Positions 8,803-17,444 of a stretch of DNA of 64,000 nucleotides are shown here, piece by piece. A model generated the notes under the pieces. It was not told where the DNA came from. It saw only the letters and a list, made by a program, of their open reading frames with translations, and ran no database searches. Numbering within the stretch: position 1 is the stretch's first letter; every line of letters begins with the position of its first letter. The translations under genes were made by a program, and so were the position numbers. Origin of the DNA: Melioribacter sp051488685 (GTDB lineage Bacteria; Bacteroidota; Ignavibacteria; Ignavibacteriales; Melioribacteraceae); contig NZ_JBPSEH010000003.1 in NCBI RefSeq assembly GCF_051488685.1, forward strand, positions 1 to 64,000, in the 5' to 3' direction.

Positions 8803-9927
8803 TCAAAGATTTTTCGACAAAAAGTTTTCAATAATTTTTTCAAGTTGACCAAATTCAATAAGAAAGGAATCGTGACCATGTATTGAATCGATTTCTGCAT
8901 ATTCAGAATGTGGAATTAACTCAGCAATTTTCTTTTGCTCTTCTGGCGGATAAAGAACGTCCGTGTTGATTCCCACACAAAGTACTGGAATATCGACAGA
9001 TGAAAGCGCTTTTTTAATTCCGCCTCTATCTTCACCGACGTCGTGAGCATCCATTGCCCAGGTAATGTACAAATATGTATTTGCATCGAAACGCCTGACG
9101 AGCTTATCGCCCTGGTGATCGAGGTAGCTCAGTATTTGAAATTTTTCATCTGTGGACTCAACTTTTTCGCGTCCGAATTTATTTTCAAACGAAACCATTG
9201 AACGGTAACTTATCATTGCAATCTTACGCGCGTTTGAAAGTCCAGCATAAGGTTGTTCATCATAATTACCATTATTCCACGAGGGATCAATTGTAATTGA
9301 ATTGCGCGCAACTTCGTTAAATGCAATTGCCCATGCAGAATGCCCTGCTGAAGTGGCTATCGGAATTATGCTTTTTACAAAACCAGGATACATTAGTGGC
9401 AATTCCAGAGTTTGCATACCGCCGAGTGAACCGCCTGTAGCTACTTTTATTTTTTTTATTCCAAGATGATCGGCAAGTTTTTTTTGAACCTTTACCATAT
9501 CCCTTACTGTCACTCTCGGAAAATTCAGTCCATATTTTTTCTTTGTTTCAGGATTAATATCCGCTGGTCCAGTTGTGCCGTAACAGCTGCCCAGAAAATT
9601 ACTGCATACAACAAAATAACGATTTGTATCGAACAACTTGCCAGGTCCAATTAATGGGTCCCACCAGCCGGCTTTACCGAGAAACATTTTATTATATTTA
9701 TAAAGGAATTGATGAGACTTAGAATTTTCGACTTCCTCTTCAGTAATAATTCCTGCTGCGTGAGAATTTCCCGTCAGTGCATGATAAATCCAGATTACAT
9801 TATCGCCCGACTTATTGAGCTTGCCATAAGTTTGATAAGCGATGTTGATATTCTTTAGCTGTTTGCCGGACTGAAGAATAAGCTGCTCGTTTTCGTAAAG
9901 TTTTATGTATTTAGTAAATGCAATCAT
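8803..9927 (-). CDS. metX: Homoserine O-acetyltransferase
   Basis: It transfers the acetyl group of acetyl-CoA to homoserine, giving O-acetylhomoserine, the first dedicated step of methionine synthesis in the cytoplasm. The 374-residue alpha/beta-hydrolase fold is full length. The nucleophile is Ser167 in GGSLGG, with Asp323 in INTDVLYPP and His352 in HGHDSF. The entry motif YHALTGNSHAAG is at about 49-59. It lies 63 bases downstream of metY on the same strand and so falls under the same SAM riboswitch. Acetyl rather than succinyl use is inferred from the MetX family and from pairing with MetY. Confidence 0.95.
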   Translation of the reverse strand: MIAFTKYIKLYENEQLILQSGKQLKNINIAYQTYGKLNKSGDNVIWIYHALTGNSHAAGIITEEEVENSKSHQFLYKYNKMFLGKAGWWDPLIGPGKLFDTNRYFVVCSNFLGSCYGTTGPADINPETKKKYGLNFPRVTVRDMVKVQKKLADHLGIKKIKVATGGSLGGMQTLELPLMYPGFVKSIIPIATSAGHSAWAIAFNEVARNSITIDPSWNNGNYDEQPYAGLSNARKIAMISYRSMVSFENKFGREKVESTDEKFQILSYLDHQGDKLVRRFDANTYLYITWAMDAHDVGEDRGGIKKALSSVDIPVLCVGINTDVLYPPEEQKKIAELIPHSEYAEIDSIHGHDSFLIEFGQLEKIIENFLSKNL

Positions 9928-9956
9928 ATAGACAGATTCCGTTTTAAATTCGAGGC

Positions 9957-9975
9957 TGCCGTCGCTTGGACGGCA
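9957..9975 (-). other. Intercistronic hairpin between metY and metX
   Basis: A perfect 7-bp stem (TGCCGTC / GACGGCA) with a 5-nt loop, extendable by two pairs past one mismatch, sits in the 63-base gap between metY and metX. No U-tract follows on the minus strand, so it is more likely an mRNA-stabilising or differential-expression structure than a terminator. Confidence 0.4.
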
Positions 9976-9990
9976 ACCTTCCAGTCTAAT

Positions 9991-11298
9991 TTATCTTACG
10001 GCTTTTGATAGCGCCTGATCGAAGTCTTCTATGATGTCGTCAATGTGTTCGAGTCCAACTGATACGCGAATCATGTCGTTAGTTACGCCTGCGGTTTTTT
10101 GTTCTTCTTCTGAAAGCTGCTGATGAGTAGTAGACGCCGGATGGATGACCAGTGTTTTTGCGTCGCCCACATTTGCAAGCAGACTCGAAAGTTCAACGCT
10201 ATCAATGAATTTTTTTCCTGCCTCTAATCCACCCTTAATTCCAAAGACGACCATTGAACCAAACAAATTATGGTTGAGATATTTTTTTGCATTTTCGTGA
10301 TATGGACTATCTTCGAATCCAGGATACCAGACCCACGATACTCTTGAATCGTTCCTGAGCCAATGTGCAAGTTTAAATGCGTTCTGAGAATGACGTTCGA
10401 TTCTGAGCGACAGAGTTTCCAGACCCTGCAGCAACAAAAATGAATTGAACGGACTGAGGCATGGACCGAAATCTCTCAATCCTTCCACACGTGCTCTAAT
10501 AATAAATGCAATATTTCCGAATGGTGAGTCTTTTCCAAATACTTCCCAGAATTTTAATCCGTGATAACCGGGACTCGGTTCTGTAAAGACGGAGAATTTT
10601 CCGTTGCCCCAATTAAATTTACCTGAGTCGACAATTACACCGCCAATCGAAGTGCCGTGTCCACCGATCCACTTTGTAGCCGAAGCAACGACTATATCTG
10701 CACCGTGATTAATTGGGGTGGAAAGATATCCAGCGGCTCCGAATGTATTGTCAACTATCAATGGAATATTATATGAATGAGCCAGGTCAGCAAGTGCTTT
10801 GATATCGGGTACATTTAACCGGGGATTACCGATGGTTTCAATATAGAGCGCTTTCGTTTTATCGTCGATTGCCTTTTCGAATTCAGCCGGTTCGTCGGAA
10901 TTCACGAATTTAAAATTTATGCCGAGACGGGGTAACGTAACTTTGAACAGATTGTAAGTACCACCGTATAAAAAGCTTGTCGTAACAATATTGTCGCCTG
11001 CTTGCGCTATATTCGTAATCGCAAGTGTTTCCGCAGCCTGGCCGGAAGAGGTTGCAAGCGCTGCCACTCCCCCTTCGAGGGCGGCTATCCTTTGTTCGAA
11101 TACATCCGTAGTGGGATTCATAATTCGAGTATAAATATTGCCAAACTCTTTCAACGCAAAGAGATTAGCTGCATGTTCAGCACTATTGAACAGGTAGGAA
11201 GTGGTTTGATATATAGGAACTGCACGCGCATTTGTAGCTTTATCGGGCGACTGACCGGCATGCAGCTGTAAAGTTTCATAACGATATTTCTTGCTCAT
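9991..11298 (-). CDS. metY: O-acetylhomoserine sulfhydrylase
   Basis: This PLP enzyme makes homocysteine directly from O-acetylhomoserine and sulfide. It has 435 residues, typical of the O-acetylhomoserine aminocarboxypropyltransferase branch of the Cys/Met-metabolism family. The PLP lysine is K209 in SATKWIGGHG. YTRIMNPT (about 56-63) and the phosphate-binding SSGQAAE (about 84-90) are also present. AGGAG precedes the ATG. The leader carries a SAM-I riboswitch with its own promoter, and metX follows. Together they form a direct-sulfhydrylation route; no metB or metC gene is present in this window. Confidence 0.95.
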   Translation of the reverse strand: MSKKYRYETLQLHAGQSPDKATNARAVPIYQTTSYLFNSAEHAANLFALKEFGNIYTRIMNPTTDVFEQRIAALEGGVAALATSSGQAAETLAITNIAQAGDNIVTTSFLYGGTYNLFKVTLPRLGINFKFVNSDEPAEFEKAIDDKTKALYIETIGNPRLNVPDIKALADLAHSYNIPLIVDNTFGAAGYLSTPINHGADIVVASATKWIGGHGTSIGGVIVDSGKFNWGNGKFSVFTEPSPGYHGLKFWEVFGKDSPFGNIAFIIRARVEGLRDFGPCLSPFNSFLLLQGLETLSLRIERHSQNAFKLAHWLRNDSRVSWVWYPGFEDSPYHENAKKYLNHNLFGSMVVFGIKGGLEAGKKFIDSVELSSLLANVGDAKTLVIHPASTTHQQLSEEEQKTAGVTNDMIRVSVGLEHIDDIIEDFDQALSKAVR

Positions 11299-11328
11299 AT
11301 TTTCTCCTGCTGATTTTAGATAAAAAAA

Positions 11329-11358
11329 AACCTCTTCGGGAAGATTCCGGAAGAGGTT
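11329..11358 (-). terminator. Riboswitch-controlled terminator in front of metY
   Basis: On the minus strand AACCTCTTC and GAAGAGGTT form a 9-bp stem followed by nine consecutive U (positions 11330-11322). It lies 30 bases before the metY ATG and immediately downstream of the SAM aptamer. This is the expression platform: with SAM bound, transcription would stop here. Confidence 0.9.
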
Positions 11359-11374
11359 CGATTAAAAACTCTTT

Positions 11375-11488
11375 CTTATCTTCCCCGCAACTTTAAAGTT
11401 GGGGCAGGAATTAGCACCTTTCCCTCGTAAAGACGGGATGGTTGCCAAGGCGTCATCGGGCCTGTTCCCTCGACCTTTCTTGATAAGA
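11375..11488 (-). promoter_or_regulatory. SAM-I (S-box) riboswitch aptamer
   Basis: Read on the minus strand, P1 is formed by CTTATC (near 11488) and GATAAG (11380-11375). Between them lie the S-box landmarks: GAGGGAACAGGCCCGATGA (kink-turn side of P2), TTGGCAACC and AAAGGTGCTAATTCC. A P4-like hairpin, CCCCAAC/GTTGCGGGG, is also visible. These match the known SAM-I consensus closely. It senses S-adenosylmethionine and controls metY and metX through the terminator that follows. Confidence 0.95.
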
Positions 11489-11518
11489 CAATAAATGTTA
11501 AGAACAATTAATTGGGTG

Positions 11519-11549
11519 CAAAGATATATTATTATTCAATAGCAGTCAA
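11519..11549 (-). promoter_or_regulatory. Candidate promoter of the SAM riboswitch/metYX transcript
   Basis: On the minus strand TTG (11549-11547) is followed after 20 nt by TATCTTTG (11526-11519), matching the Bacteroides-type consensus TTG-N19-21-TAnnTTTG. The same bases also read as TTGACT-N17-TATCTT in sigma-70 terms. Predicted initiation near 11512 leaves about 24 nt before the aptamer. It sits directly after the thrA stop. Confidence 0.6.
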
Positions 11550-11557
11550 GAAAAAAA

Positions 11558-14020
11558 TTATTTAATACTGTATCTTGAAATTTTCAAAACATCCGAAAGA
11601 ATTCCCGCTGCCGCTGCCTCTGGTCCTCCGCCATGACCTTTAATTATTAACGGACGCTCGTAATGAAACCTCGTTCTGAAAGCTACAATCTTTTCTTTTG
11701 AACTCAATCCATAAAAAGGATGATTCTTATCGATTAGCTCAAGTCCTACCCTGGCTTTGCTTGTGTCGTACCTGGCAAGATAGATTATTTCCTTACCCGA
11801 CTTTAATGCTTCTTCCCTCAATTTTTCAAAATGAGCATTGTACTTTTTAATGTTATCGAATGTCAAAGAAAATTTTTCTCTCGACGAAATATTTAAGAGC
11901 GGTTCAACTTCTATATCCTTCAGTTCATACTCTTTACCCATTTCTCTTATTAATATCAATAACTTTCGTGCAACGTCTTCACCTGAAAAGTCTACTTGAG
12001 GATTCGGTTCTGTAAATCCGTGTTTGATAGCATTCATAATTATTTCGCTCATCTTTTTCCCTGAATTCATAAATTCTTTCAAAATGAAATTCATAGTACT
12101 TGAAAACAATCCTTCAATAGAAAGAATCTCATCCCCACTCTCTATTAAATTTCTTATTACTTCGATAGTAGGCAAACCGACGCCTACAGTTGTCGAATAT
12201 CTGAATTCTGAATTGAATTTGTGTGCGGTGTTAATCAAATTTTTATATTCCTCATAAGGAGCTGAGTTCGCCGTTTTATTAGGTGTTACAATCGAAATTG
12301 AAGACGATAATATTTCTTTATAGAATGGAACAAATTGATTGCCAGAAGTTGTGTCTACAAAAATTGAATTAGAAAGATTGAGTTCTTTCATCCTGTCGAT
12401 AAATTTTCTGATGCTCGATTTTTGTCCCGATTTTTTTAATATCGTTTTCCAGTTCGATAGATCAATTCCTTCCTCCTCAAAAAGCATTTTTTTACTGTCG
12501 GCTATTCCAGCAAAAAGTAAATTGACCGACATATTCTTCTTAATATTCTCATGTTGCTCTGCAACCAGATCAATAAATTTTGAACCTACCTTTCCCGGTC
12601 CAACAAGAAAGAGGTTAATATTCTTCTGCTCCGAAAGGAACAGAGAATCGTGAAGAACATTTAGCGCTTTATTTAGTTGTTCTTTCCGTATAACCATCGT
12701 GAGATTTAACTGCGAAGAACCCTGCGCAATCGCAATCGTATTGATTCCATTTTTACCGAGTGCAAAGAGAACTTTACCCGAAACACCGGGGGTATTCAGC
12801 AGGTCTTCTCCGACTACTGCAATCATCGAAAGATTTTCAATAACTTCCACCTTCTTCAATTGCTTTTCATAAATCTCGAGTCTAAGTTCGTTTTCGATTG
12901 CTTTTTTTGCCTGTTTACTGACTGACGGCATAACTGCAATACAAATTGTGTGGCCGGATGAGCCTTGAGTGATCATCAAGACATTAATCCTGGATGCGGC
13001 CAGAGCTCCGAAGATACGCGAAGATATCCCCTCGATTCCGATCATGCCACTGCCTTCGACCTGTAAGAGATGAATATCGTCAATTGAAGAAATTCCTTTC
13101 ATATTGAATTGAATATGCGGTTCACGCGGCAATATCAGTGTGCCCCTGAAAGCTGGATTGAATGTATTCTTAATGCGTATTTTAATTTGTTTTTGTAATG
13201 CAGGCAACATCGTCGGCGAATAGATAACTTTTGCCCCGAAGTGCGACATTTCCATAGCTTCTTCGTACGTAACTGCTCTCAGAGGAAATGCATTCCGAAC
13301 TCTTCGTGGATCCGCTGTCATTATTCCATTTACATCTGTCCAGATTTCTATTTCATCCGCATCAACCGCTGCTCCTATAATCGAAGCCGTATAATCCGAA
13401 CCGCCTCTTCCGAGTGTGGTTGTAATTCCTTCTAAGGTAGAAGCAATGAATCCCGTTACAATCGGCACTCCTTTTAACTTCCTGAAGTATTCATTAATCA
13501 GACCGTTTGTTATTTCAAAATTTACTTTTGCATTGCCGAACTGCTCGTCGGTTTTGATTAATTCTCTGGCATCTACATATCGTGCATCAATTTTTCTTGC
13601 TTTTAAAGTTTCTGTAATGATAAAACAGGAAAGTCTTTCTCCGTAACTCATAATTTCGTCGAGAGTTTTGGGAGTCAATTCGCCAATGGTATAAAGGCTT
13701 TTGAAAATTTCGTTGAGCTCAATAAATCTTTGTTTAAGATAATCGTTCGTTATCGTTCTTTTGTCGGCCGGAATTAATCTGCTTACAGTAGTAAGATGTT
13801 TGCCTTTAATATTAATGAAGATTTGTCTGTACGACTCGTCCTTTTTGCTTGCCTTTATTGCCGTATCGATAAGTGCGTCCGTAATGCCTGACATTGCCGA
13901 GCATACCACAATTATTTTTTCTTTTCCCTTAATATAAGATTCGATTATATCAGCGACGCTTTTAATATTTCTGTGATTGCCTACGGATGTACCTCCGAAC
14001 TTCAGAACTTTCATTTTCAT
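11558..14020 (-). CDS. thrA: Bifunctional aspartate kinase / homoserine dehydrogenase
   Basis: It catalyses the first and third steps of the aspartate pathway, supplying homoserine for threonine and for the metYX route next door. The 820 residues contain an aspartokinase domain at 1-300 (KFGGTS at 7-12 and LGRGGSDYTA near 203-212). ACT regulatory repeats lie at about 318-455, with MITQGSSGHTI and IAIAQGSSQL. The homoserine dehydrogenase domain starts near 468 with the Rossmann motif VGPGKVGSKF. The length and order match enterobacterial ThrA. Feedback control by an amino acid through the ACT domains is a family property; the effector here is not determinable. Two near-adjacent ATGs (14020 and 14014) are possible starts. 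Confidence 0.95.
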   Translation of the reverse strand: MKMKVLKFGGTSVGNHRNIKSVADIIESYIKGKEKIIVVCSAMSGITDALIDTAIKASKKDESYRQIFINIKGKHLTTVSRLIPADKRTITNDYLKQRFIELNEIFKSLYTIGELTPKTLDEIMSYGERLSCFIITETLKARKIDARYVDARELIKTDEQFGNAKVNFEITNGLINEYFRKLKGVPIVTGFIASTLEGITTTLGRGGSDYTASIIGAAVDADEIEIWTDVNGIMTADPRRVRNAFPLRAVTYEEAMEMSHFGAKVIYSPTMLPALQKQIKIRIKNTFNPAFRGTLILPREPHIQFNMKGISSIDDIHLLQVEGSGMIGIEGISSRIFGALAASRINVLMITQGSSGHTICIAVMPSVSKQAKKAIENELRLEIYEKQLKKVEVIENLSMIAVVGEDLLNTPGVSGKVLFALGKNGINTIAIAQGSSQLNLTMVIRKEQLNKALNVLHDSLFLSEQKNINLFLVGPGKVGSKFIDLVAEQHENIKKNMSVNLLFAGIADSKKMLFEEEGIDLSNWKTILKKSGQKSSIRKFIDRMKELNLSNSIFVDTTSGNQFVPFYKEILSSSISIVTPNKTANSAPYEEYKNLINTAHKFNSEFRYSTTVGVGLPTIEVIRNLIESGDEILSIEGLFSSTMNFILKEFMNSGKKMSEIIMNAIKHGFTEPNPQVDFSGEDVARKLLILIREMGKEYELKDIEVEPLLNISSREKFSLTFDNIKKYNAHFEKLREEALKSGKEIIYLARYDTSKARVGLELIDKNHPFYGLSSKEKIVAFRTRFHYERPLIIKGHGGGPEAAAAGILSDVLKISRYSIK

Positions 14021-14044
14021 TACCTTTTTTGATTAACTTCTGCA

Positions 14045-14073
14045 ACTATAATACAGGTAAGTTTTATTTACAA
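14045..14073 (-). promoter_or_regulatory. Candidate thrA promoter
   Basis: On the minus strand TTGTAA (14073-14068) and TATAGT (14050-14045) are separated by exactly 17 nt, resembling a sigma-70 promoter. Initiation near 14038 would give an 18-nt leader before the thrA ATG. Confidence 0.4.
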
Positions 14074-14134
14074 GTTCATAACAGAAATTTTTGCGATGTG
14101 GAACTTTTATTTATTTAATAGCATTTTTAATTCC

Positions 14135-14332
14135 ATGAAGAAAAAGAAGATAGACTCGCCCTGCAATAATATTTGCAGAATGGACGACGAGAATAAATAT
14201 TGTGTAGGTTGCTACAGAACACTTGACGAAATTGCGCAGTGGCAATCGATGACAGAGAGTCAAAAGAAAAGAGTATATGAATTAATTGAATTAAGGAAAG
14301 AATTATTCAAACCGGGGCCTCATTCCCCTTAG
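14135..14332 (+). CDS. DUF1289 family small cysteine-rich protein
   Basis: This 65-residue protein has the DUF1289 pattern: SPCNNICRMDD, then YCVGCYRTLDEIAQW, with four cysteines that could bind a metal, followed by a helical Lys/Glu-rich tail. The frame is open 13 codons further upstream from 14096. I prefer the ATG at 14135 because the upstream residues are hydrophobic and not part of the family core. The 3' end overlaps the convergent ATP-grasp gene by 26 bases. The biochemical role of the family is unknown. Confidence 0.8.
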   Translation: MKKKKIDSPCNNICRMDDENKYCVGCYRTLDEIAQWQSMTESQKKRVYELIELRKELFKPGPHSP

Positions 14333-15371
14333 GTCTGTGTTTCCGCATGTAAGCAAAATCGACTATCATCTTAAGAGTGAGGCTGTATGAATAACCGGCA
14401 GCTTTTGCAGAGCGCATAAAACCGGCGTCTTCCTGCAGGTCAGGATTAGGATTAACTTCCAGTACATACAATTTTTTGTCACTGGACAATCGCATATCAA
14501 CCCTTGCATAGTCCCTGCATCCAACAGCCTTAACGGCTTTCAGTGCGATTTCTTCGGCTTCCTTTTGAATTTTCTTGCTCAAAGGGGCAGGACATTTAGG
14601 TATCGTTTTATGATAGGCAACGTGATAAGGATCCCATTTTGCCTGGAAACTTACAATGGGATGGAAATTTTCGGGCAATCGTGAAAAATCGATTTCGCTT
14701 ATTGGCAGCACTTCAAGTTCAGTGTCTCCAAATACTGCTACATTCAATTCTCGCCCAACAATAAACTCCTCTACAAGTGCTGGCTGAGCAAAATATTCTA
14801 ATACATATTTAACTCTTTTTTTCAAAGCTTCGAGATTATAAACGACAGATTCTTCTTCAATGCCAGCGCTTGCATCTTCTAATGCAGGTTTGACAATAAG
14901 AGGATATTTCAAATTAAGTCTGAACGGTTTATTTAGTGATTTAATGAAGCTGTACCTGGGCGTTCTAATCCCCATTGAGCTTAAGATTTTTTTTGTAAGA
15001 ATTTTACTCTGACATATTCCAAGTGCAAGTGGCGGCGCACCAGTATACGGTATGCCGAGCAACTCGAGCATTCCAGCAAAATTCATTTCCTGTTTTGCAA
15101 CATCTTTATATAATTCCATTAGATTGAAAACCACGTCCGGCTTGTTTTTATCAATATCGTCGAAAAAAAGTTGAATGTTGTCCATTATGTTGAGAGTGTA
15201 TGCATCGTACCCTTCCTTCCTTAAAGCTTTTGCAATAGTTTCGTATTCATTTATTGGATTTGATTTTTCAAGGTCGAAATATGGTTTGAAATTAAGGTCG
15301 TTTTCGGAGATTTTTGGTGTCTGTTCGTATACTTTGGGATTTGACTCGTTATAAACAATTAGAACTTTCAT
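14307..15371 (-). CDS. ATP-grasp ligase of the D-Ala-D-Ala ligase type
   Basis: ATP-grasp enzymes join a carboxylate to an amine or peptide through an acyl-phosphate. With the start at MKVLIVYNE the protein has 354 residues; an upstream open frame of 25 codons is hydrophobic and probably untranslated. The core shows PLIVKPALEDASAGI (nucleotide binding), EEFIVGRELNVAVFG and the metal/ATP motif DYARVDMRL, with LEVNPNPDL near the C-terminus. It resembles D-alanine-D-alanine ligases but lies outside any mur/ftsW cluster. It is divergent, 90 bases away, from a C39-like peptidase gene, which hints at a different substrate such as a peptide. The fold call is firm; a cell-wall role is doubtful. Confidence 0.8.
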   Translation of the reverse strand: MKVLIVYNESNPKVYEQTPKISENDLNFKPYFDLEKSNPINEYETIAKALRKEGYDAYTLNIMDNIQLFFDDIDKNKPDVVFNLMELYKDVAKQEMNFAGMLELLGIPYTGAPPLALGICQSKILTKKILSSMGIRTPRYSFIKSLNKPFRLNLKYPLIVKPALEDASAGIEEESVVYNLEALKKRVKYVLEYFAQPALVEEFIVGRELNVAVFGDTELEVLPISEIDFSRLPENFHPIVSFQAKWDPYHVAYHKTIPKCPAPLSKKIQKEAEEIALKAVKAVGCRDYARVDMRLSSDKKLYVLEVNPNPDLQEDAGFMRSAKAAGYSYSLTLKMIVDFAYMRKHRPKGNEAPV

Positions 15372-15461
15372 AAAACAGATTTTTTTATTCATAAAGTATA
15401 AAAAAATTATAATGCATACTAAACTTTTTATTATTTTTGAATCCAACTATAGTGGTCTCTA

Positions 15462-16298
15462 ATGAGCTTTTATCCCCAACCTAATAAATATCAATGCGGT
15501 CCTTTTGCCCTGAAATATGCATTAGTGATGCTCGGTATTTTCAAGGACGAGGACCAAATCGGAATAATTGCAGGAAGCACGTGGTGGGCTGGTACTGACG
15601 AATTTGGACTTGCAAGAGCGGCTCGCCGATTTAATTGTCGGATGAAACATTTTCAATCGAGCAATCCCGACGACGCACGTAAAATGCTGATAAAAAATCT
15701 TCAAAAAGGATACCCTTGCATTTTAAGCGTTAACAATTGGGAACACTGGAATACAGTCGTCAGTTATTCAAAAGGTAAATTTGTTGTAATCGATAGCGAG
15801 CTCGATAAAGTAGTAAACGTAGTCAGCGCACCGCAACTTATGCGCAACTGGAAATATTCCGATAAAAAAGCAGGCATAGTAAGTTACGATGGATACGCAA
15901 TAGCGCCGAAATTCAAAGTTCATACACGCGCCAAATTTACACCACGAAAAGCAATTCAATTGATGTATGAAAAAAACGAAGACCTCGCACGCAAATGGGA
16001 TCAATACACCAACGATTTGATAAACATTTGTAGGCCCCGAACAAAACTAAGTTACAACATTATTACATTTAACGAATTCCTAAGAAGGAATCAGAATCAT
16101 CTCGTAAAACGTGTGGCAATGTGGCACGGCGAACCGACGTATTCTGAACTCAAAAAGATTTTAACTAACATGAAATTCGTTGCCGAAGTTTACGACCTTG
16201 TAATTCCAATGGACGAGGAAAAACGAGCCGTCACCGACATTACTTCGATTCTAATGATGTATGCATGCGGCAAATACGGAATGACCCCAATTTACTAA
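15462..16298 (+). CDS. C39-like papain-fold cysteine peptidase
   Basis: The N-terminal 120 residues carry a complete C39-type active site. Gln6 is the oxyanion helper and Cys12 is the nucleophile in NKYQCGPFAL. His95 lies in EHWNTVV and Asp111 in FVVIDSE. There is no signal peptide or ABC transporter domain, so it is cytoplasmic and not a bacteriocin exporter. Residues 120-278 form an extension I do not recognise, rich in Lys and aromatic residues. The gene is divergent from the ATP-grasp ligase, and the pair plausibly makes and cleaves, or makes and transfers, an amide bond. Its stop overlaps that of sixA by 4 bases on the opposite strand. Confidence 0.75.
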   Translation: MSFYPQPNKYQCGPFALKYALVMLGIFKDEDQIGIIAGSTWWAGTDEFGLARAARRFNCRMKHFQSSNPDDARKMLIKNLQKGYPCILSVNNWEHWNTVVSYSKGKFVVIDSELDKVVNVVSAPQLMRNWKYSDKKAGIVSYDGYAIAPKFKVHTRAKFTPRKAIQLMYEKNEDLARKWDQYTNDLINICRPRTKLSYNIITFNEFLRRNQNHLVKRVAMWHGEPTYSELKKILTNMKFVAEVYDLVIPMDEEKRAVTDITSILMMYACGKYGMTPIY

Positions 16299-16789
16299 AA
16301 GTATTTTTTGGGATATTCAAACAAAAATGTATTTCCTTTACCCCTTTCTACATTCTTCCATGAATTAATATCAAATTCAATTCCCACGATAGAGCAGGTT
16401 GGCATATTATCGAGATATTCCGACCCCACCAAATTAGCAAAATTTGTTAATCCGGGATTATGCCCAAAAAGGAAGACAGAGTCGTAGTCATCGTCAATAT
16501 TTTCAACCACCAAACTCAGTTCACGCATTCCCGCCTCATAAATTTGATCTTCAATAATAATATCATTTTTATCTTTTCCGTATGTTTTAGCAAATATGAT
16601 TGCGGTATCAAAAGATCTTTTTGCTGGACTGGACAACATTAAGTCCGGTACGACGCCTTTCTCTTTAATTAACCGAGCCATAAATGGAGCGTCTCTTTCG
16701 CCTCTTTTATTAAGTGGTCTGTCAATGTCAGAAATGTCGGGATTGCTCCAGCTCGATTTAGCATGTCTCACCAGAAAAAGTCTTTTCAT
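16295..16789 (-). CDS. sixA: SixA-type phosphohistidine phosphatase
   Basis: This small (164 residues) single-domain histidine phosphatase has the RHA motif at 8-10 (FLVRHAKSSW, phospho-acceptor His9) and the second catalytic His110 in FGHNPGLT. Arg58 is in SSPAKRSFDTA. Members dephosphorylate phosphohistidine in signalling or PTS proteins. It overlaps the upstream HD gene by 4 bases (ATGA), so the two are translationally coupled. SixA is named for similarity; the substrate protein here is unknown. Confidence 0.85.
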   Translation of the reverse strand: MKRLFLVRHAKSSWSNPDISDIDRPLNKRGERDAPFMARLIKEKGVVPDLMLSSPAKRSFDTAIIFAKTYGKDKNDIIIEDQIYEAGMRELSLVVENIDDDYDSVFLFGHNPGLTNFANLVGSEYLDNMPTCSIVGIEFDINSWKNVERGKGNTFLFEYPKKYF

Positions 16790-17403
16790 TTTGTGCTCGT
16801 ATCGTTATCCAGTAATTTTAGTTGCATTTTCATTCGTTCAATATTTTTTTCTTTTTGAGCGCCGTATTTTCGATTCGAATATTCTGTAAAGAAACGGTGT
16901 TGCGAAAAGAAATCGATACTTTTTTCGAGCCACTCTTTTTCGGAAAGTTCTTTGCCAAAATAAATTTCGTATTCCTGACGAAAGAGGTTATTTCGAATCT
17001 CAAAATTGTCGCTTCCTATATGAGCCAGATCGGCGTCACATATTACCTTTTCGAGTTGAGTGGTTGGATTTTGGGGAACGCGCGTTGCCATTATACATTT
17101 AACCACTTCGTTTATCTTTTCGGGGGGATAATTTTCGACATTTAAAAATCCACGTGCATAATTTGCGCTGACCTCCTCGTGTCCTACCGATTTAATACAA
17201 TAACCCGTGTCGTGAAACCAAGCAGCCAGTATAACAATTTCGAGTTCTTCATCGCTCAAACCTTCGCCAGCACCAATCTCCTTTACTTTCTCGACCACTT
17301 CGATCGTATGGTCGATGTTGTGATAAAGGTTATCCGTATTTCGAAACGCCTCGAAAAGTCCTTCAACATAAATATGTGCTTTATTTAAGATCTGATTATC
17401 CAT
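16786..17403 (-). CDS. HD-domain metal-dependent phosphohydrolase
   Basis: This 205-residue protein has the HD signature: a metal-binding His in NIDHTIEVVEKV (about residue 32), AAWFHDTGYC (His-Asp pair near 64-65) and a later Asp in ICDADLAHIG. The family hydrolyses nucleotides or other phosphate esters in the cytoplasm; the substrate is not predictable. It is coupled by a 4-base overlap to sixA and starts its own two-gene unit. The downstream C39-like gene is convergent, so co-function there is not implied. Confidence 0.85.
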   Translation of the reverse strand: MDNQILNKAHIYVEGLFEAFRNTDNLYHNIDHTIEVVEKVKEIGAGEGLSDEELEIVILAAWFHDTGYCIKSVGHEEVSANYARGFLNVENYPPEKINEVVKCIMATRVPQNPTTQLEKVICDADLAHIGSDNFEIRNNLFRQEYEIYFGKELSEKEWLEKSIDFFSQHRFFTEYSNRKYGAQKEKNIERMKMQLKLLDNDTSTK

Positions 17404-17444
17404 ACCGTTCTAATGAATAGCGTAAAGATAACAAAAAAAAGAAA

